Source: Flavobacterium sp. N2820
GTDB taxonomy: Bacteria; Bacteroidota; Bacteroidia; Flavobacteriales; Flavobacteriaceae
NCBI RefSeq assembly: GCF_025947285.1
Contig: NZ_CP110008.1
Coordinates: 682,001-746,000 of the forward strand
DNA: 64,000 nucleotides
Direction: 5' to 3'
How positions within the stretch are numbered: the first letter of the stretch is position 1; every line of letters begins with the position of its first letter. Below the pieces are notes generated by a model. The model was not told where the DNA came from and did no database searches. It worked only from the letters and a program-made list of their open reading frames with translations. Both the position numbers and the translations under genes were made by a program. This document shows, piece by piece, positions 61,473-64,000 of the stretch.

Positions 61473-62744
61473 ATGAAACAATTCTTCGTTGTATTATTTG
61501 TATGCGCATCTACATTTCTATCGGCACAGACAAAATTTGAAAAAGGATACTATATCAATCTAAATGGAATAAAATCAAATGGATTTATAAAAAATAGCGA
61601 TTGGAAAAATTCCCCTAATTCAATTGAATTTAAAACGAATATAACAGATAATGCAATAGAAGTAAATGCTTCGGAGATTTCAGAGTTTGAGATTGAAAAT
61701 AAACTAAAATTTAAACGATTTAATGTTAATATTGAACGATCTTCTGTTTCCCCTGGTCAACTTAGTATTAACAGTAAAACCCCTATATTTAAAAAAGAAG
61801 ACCTTTTACTTAAAGTTTTAATTGAAGGAAAAGCCTCTTTGTACTACTATTTTGATAATGGCATTACAAAATTCTTTTATGCTACCGATAAAAAAGAAAT
61901 TGAGCAATTATTGTTTTTATCGTATATTGCTGATAAGGCTGATGTTGAAAATCTAAAAGCCCAAGGTATTGATGATGTTATTCAATATGCATCAATACTA
62001 TATGATAGAACCTACAGAAAGCAATTAAACGAAAATGTAAACTGTGAGAGTACTAGAGAACAATTAAACAAATTAGAGTATTCTAAAACGGCATTGCTAA
62101 ATTTTTTTAAAAAATATAATGAATGTAATCAATCAGAATTTAAAAAATTTGATAGTGGAAGCAAATCAACTTTTAGATTAAAAGCTTCAATTATAAGTAA
62201 TTTTAGCGGTGTTGATTTAAATAGATTAAGTAGTGAAGTGTATTCAGCAGATTTTGGAAATTCTGTATCTTTTGGATTTGGATTTGAAGCTGAATTAGTT
62301 TTACCTTTCAACAATAATAAATGGGCTGTAATTACAGAACCTTCATATAATAGTTATTCAGATTCTGAAACACTTTATAACGAATGGTCTTTAGCCGTTA
62401 AAAATCAAAAAGTAGAAGTAAAATACACTTACATTCAAGTCCCTATTGGAGTAAGACATTATTTTTATTTAAACAATAACTCCAGTATTTTCATAAATGC
62501 TTTATATAATGCTAAATTCAAAATAGGAGATAATAACGCAGTAAGATATAGCTATACAACAGCTGCAAATGCAGGACTTTTTCCTTCATTAAATAATCTT
62601 GCCTTTGGAATTGGATTCAATTATAAAAAATATTCTATTGAATCTAGATTTTTTAGTAACACACAATTACTGGCTGGAGGAGATCAAAACAACCAGGCAG
62701 ATTATAAAAACATCTCTGTAAACTTAAGATATCAATTGTTATAA
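61473..62744 (+). CDS. Outer-membrane beta-barrel protein with N-terminal soluble domain
   Basis: 423 residues: signal peptide (KQFFVVLFVCASTFLSAQ), a soluble alpha/beta region (about 20-215), then a beta-barrel (about 220-423) ending in NLRYQLL with GFGFEAELVLPF and GVRHYFYLNNNSSIF strands. The barrel resembles porin family/PorT-like proteins. Function unknown. Starts 35 bases after prfB but has its own terminator. Confidence 0.7.
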   Translation: MKQFFVVLFVCASTFLSAQTKFEKGYYINLNGIKSNGFIKNSDWKNSPNSIEFKTNITDNAIEVNASEISEFEIENKLKFKRFNVNIERSSVSPGQLSINSKTPIFKKEDLLLKVLIEGKASLYYYFDNGITKFFYATDKKEIEQLLFLSYIADKADVENLKAQGIDDVIQYASILYDRTYRKQLNENVNCESTREQLNKLEYSKTALLNFFKKYNECNQSEFKKFDSGSKSTFRLKASIISNFSGVDLNRLSSEVYSADFGNSVSFGFGFEAELVLPFNNNKWAVITEPSYNSYSDSETLYNEWSLAVKNQKVEVKYTYIQVPIGVRHYFYLNNNSSIFINALYNAKFKIGDNNAVRYSYTTAANAGLFPSLNNLAFGIGFNYKKYSIESRFFSNTQLLAGGDQNNQADYKNISVNLRYQLL

Positions 62745-62750
62745 TTTTAA

Positions 62751-62785
62751 AAAGCCGAATCTTCGATTAAGTTCGGCTTTTTTTA
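62751..62785 (+). terminator. Intrinsic terminator
   Basis: AAAGCCGAA (62751-62759) pairs perfectly with TTCGGCTTT (62772-62780), followed by a T-run. Confidence 0.9.
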
Positions 62786-62850
62786 TAATTTCTTCAAAAA
62801 AATCAATTTGTTTTTATATTTTAGACAAAATTTACCAACCTAACTATTAA

Positions 62851-63849
62851 ATGAAACAAATTACAATTGAAGAAATCAATGAAGTTCTTAAAGGAACAAT
62901 TATTGGTTCAATAACGACAAAAATTACGGGTCCTGAACAATTAGAAGTAGCTAAAGAAACTGAAATTTCGTTTATCGGAAATAAAAAATACGAGAAATTT
63001 TGGACAACATCTAAAGCTTGTGTTGCCGTTGTAAATGAAGATATTTCAATCGAACCAGGTGAAAACAGAGCTTTTATAAAAGTAAAAAATGCTGATTTGG
63101 CAATGTCACAAGTATTGACTCTTTTTGCTCCACCTCCACCCGTTTTCAAAACAAACATTCATCCATCAGCGACAATTGATGAAACCGCCCAAATTGGTAA
63201 CGGAGCAAAAGTTGGTGCAAATTGCTATGTAGGTCCAAATGTTGTTATTGGAGAAAATACTATTCTATATCCAAACGTAACTGTTTTAGACGAATGTACT
63301 ATCGGTAAAAACACTACTATTTGGTCAGGTTCAGTGATAAGAGAACGTTGCCATATTGGAAATGATTGTATTATTCATCCAAATGCAACTATAGGAGCAG
63401 ATGGTTTTGGTTTTCGTCCAGATCCTGAAAAAGGATTGGTCAAAATTCCGCAAATAGGAAATGTAATTATCGGACATAACGTAGAAATTGGAGCTAATTC
63501 ATGTATTGATAGAGGAAAATTTAGTTCTACTGTTTTAGGAAATGGCTGTAAAATTGATAATTTAGTTCAAATTGGTCATAATAGTAAATTAGGAATGTTC
63601 TGTATAATGGCAGGAAACAGTGGATTAGCTGGTTCTGTAACGTTAGGAAATGGCGTAATTATTGGCGGAAGTGCTTCTATAAAAGACCACACTACTATTG
63701 GAGATGGCGCTATTATTGGAGCTGGTTCTGGTGTAACTGGCGATGTCGAAGCAGGAAAAACAATGTTAGGCTATCCCGCAATTGATGCTAAAGATGCTCT
63801 AAGACAATGGGCTATTTTAAAAAGAATGGTAAACGATTCCAAAAAATAA
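62851..63849 (+). CDS. lpxD: UDP-3-O-acylglucosamine N-acyltransferase (LpxD type)
   Basis: 332 residues with the LpxD layout: an N-terminal uridine-binding-like domain (about 1-100, EISFIGNKKYEKFW), then left-handed beta-helix hexapeptide repeats (about 105-300, IGNGAKVGANCYVGPNVVIG cited in part) with the catalytic His region VQIGHNSKLG (about 249), and a C-terminal helix. The enzyme adds a second acyl chain to UDP-glucosamine for lipid A. Flavobacteria often carry more than one LpxD paralogue, so this may be the second copy. Confidence 0.88.
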   Translation: MKQITIEEINEVLKGTIIGSITTKITGPEQLEVAKETEISFIGNKKYEKFWTTSKACVAVVNEDISIEPGENRAFIKVKNADLAMSQVLTLFAPPPPVFKTNIHPSATIDETAQIGNGAKVGANCYVGPNVVIGENTILYPNVTVLDECTIGKNTTIWSGSVIRERCHIGNDCIIHPNATIGADGFGFRPDPEKGLVKIPQIGNVIIGHNVEIGANSCIDRGKFSSTVLGNGCKIDNLVQIGHNSKLGMFCIMAGNSGLAGSVTLGNGVIIGGSASIKDHTTIGDGAIIGAGSGVTGDVEAGKTMLGYPAIDAKDALRQWAILKRMVNDSKK

Positions 63850-63871
63850 ACATTCGTTAAAAATTAAGACT

Positions 63872-63910
63872 AAATCCATCTTAAAATTCAATTTTTCGGA
63901 TGGATTTTGT
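63872..63910 (+). terminator. Probable terminator of the LpxD-type gene
   Basis: AAATCCATC (63872-63880) pairs perfectly with GATGGATTT (63899-63907), followed by TG and further T-rich sequence. Confidence 0.65.
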
Positions 63911-63943
63911 ATTTTAGCCACCCAATAAACAACAAAAACCCAA

Positions 63944-64000
63944 ATGGACATTAATTTCAATAAAAACGAAGACCATAACAAACTTTTACTTTCTGATTTA
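63944..64000 (+). CDS. Start of a probable acyl-CoA carboxylase beta subunit (partial)
   Basis: ATG at 63944 opens a frame of 19 codons to the window end (MDINFNKNEDHNKLLLSDL). This opening recalls flavobacterial acyl-CoA carboxylase beta subunits, but the visible part is too short to prove it. It follows the LpxD terminator with a TATTTTAG-like box about 35 bases before the start. Confidence 0.4.
   Translation, partial: MDINFNKNEDHNKLLLSDL

Noticed and set aside
1..64000. rRNA or tRNA genes
   Set aside because: No cloverleaf-like or rRNA-like stretch was recognised by eye in the gaps; a tRNA scan was not run.

Overview
The window is low-GC DNA from a Bacteroidota, most likely a Flavobacterium or close relative. 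The signs are a secreted protein with a type IX secretion sorting tail, many short lipoproteins, Bacteroidetes-type promoter boxes (TAnnTTTG), DUF-family genes typical of Flavobacteriia, and several families of short intergenic repeats. I found no rRNA, tRNA, CRISPR array, prophage or intact insertion sequence.

Layout. (1) 1-4.2 kb holds housekeeping and small membrane genes (thioesterase end, DUF2461, MscS-type channel, DUF3817, VTT-type protein). (2) 4.4-19.3 kb is an acetate/propionate uptake and activation region. It carries a cNMP/CBS/DUF294 protein with a DnaQ-like exonuclease, acs, a propionyl-CoA synthetase-like gene, a CheY-like receiver, a CrbS-like transporter/histidine-kinase fusion, an ActP-like symporter with DUF4212 partner, and an outer-membrane porin. 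The CrbS-like gene is split by a one-base frame offset at a canonical -1 slippery heptamer. A small transposase-derived HTH protein closes the block. (3) 19.6-29.8 kb is a ten-gene aromatic-acid catabolic cluster. The enzymes (CoA ligase, salicylyl-CoA-type 5-hydroxylase fused to an OYE reductase, thioesterase, gentisate-type dioxygenase, FAH hydrolase, maleate isomerase) could convert salicylate, or a close analogue such as anthranilate, to pyruvate and fumarate. A nitrilase and an inserted lipoprotein gene sit inside it. (4) 29.8-34.8 kb has a lipoprotein archaemetzincin, a large T9SS cargo protein, and a Crp/Fnr regulator next to a sterol-desaturase-like enzyme with tandem operator-like repeats between them. 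(5) 34.9-39.1 kb is an SbtA-type bicarbonate transporter operon (with a Sua5-type tRNA enzyme) divergent from a LysR regulator. (6) 39-55.7 kb is mixed: esterase, fused E1 2-oxoacid dehydrogenase, isopenicillin-N-synthase-like oxygenase, GxxExxY gene between inverted repeats, SUI1-like factor, nucleoside phosphorylase, a run of small enzymes and membrane proteins, cystathionine beta-synthase and an S9 peptidase. (7) 55.8-64 kb has YbaB/EbfC, TauE/SafE, two tandem propeller lipoproteins, threonine aldolase, prfB with its +1 frameshift site, an outer-membrane protein, an LpxD-type acyltransferase and the first codons of a gene resembling an acyl-CoA carboxylase beta subunit.

The most unusual items are the aromatic cluster with a lipoprotein gene set between two copies of a thioesterase 5' end, the slippery-site split in the CrbS-like kinase, the repeat-flanked GxxExxY gene, and the candidate operators at 19352-19389 and 33999-34028. 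All functional calls come from reading motifs and recalling families; no database search was run.
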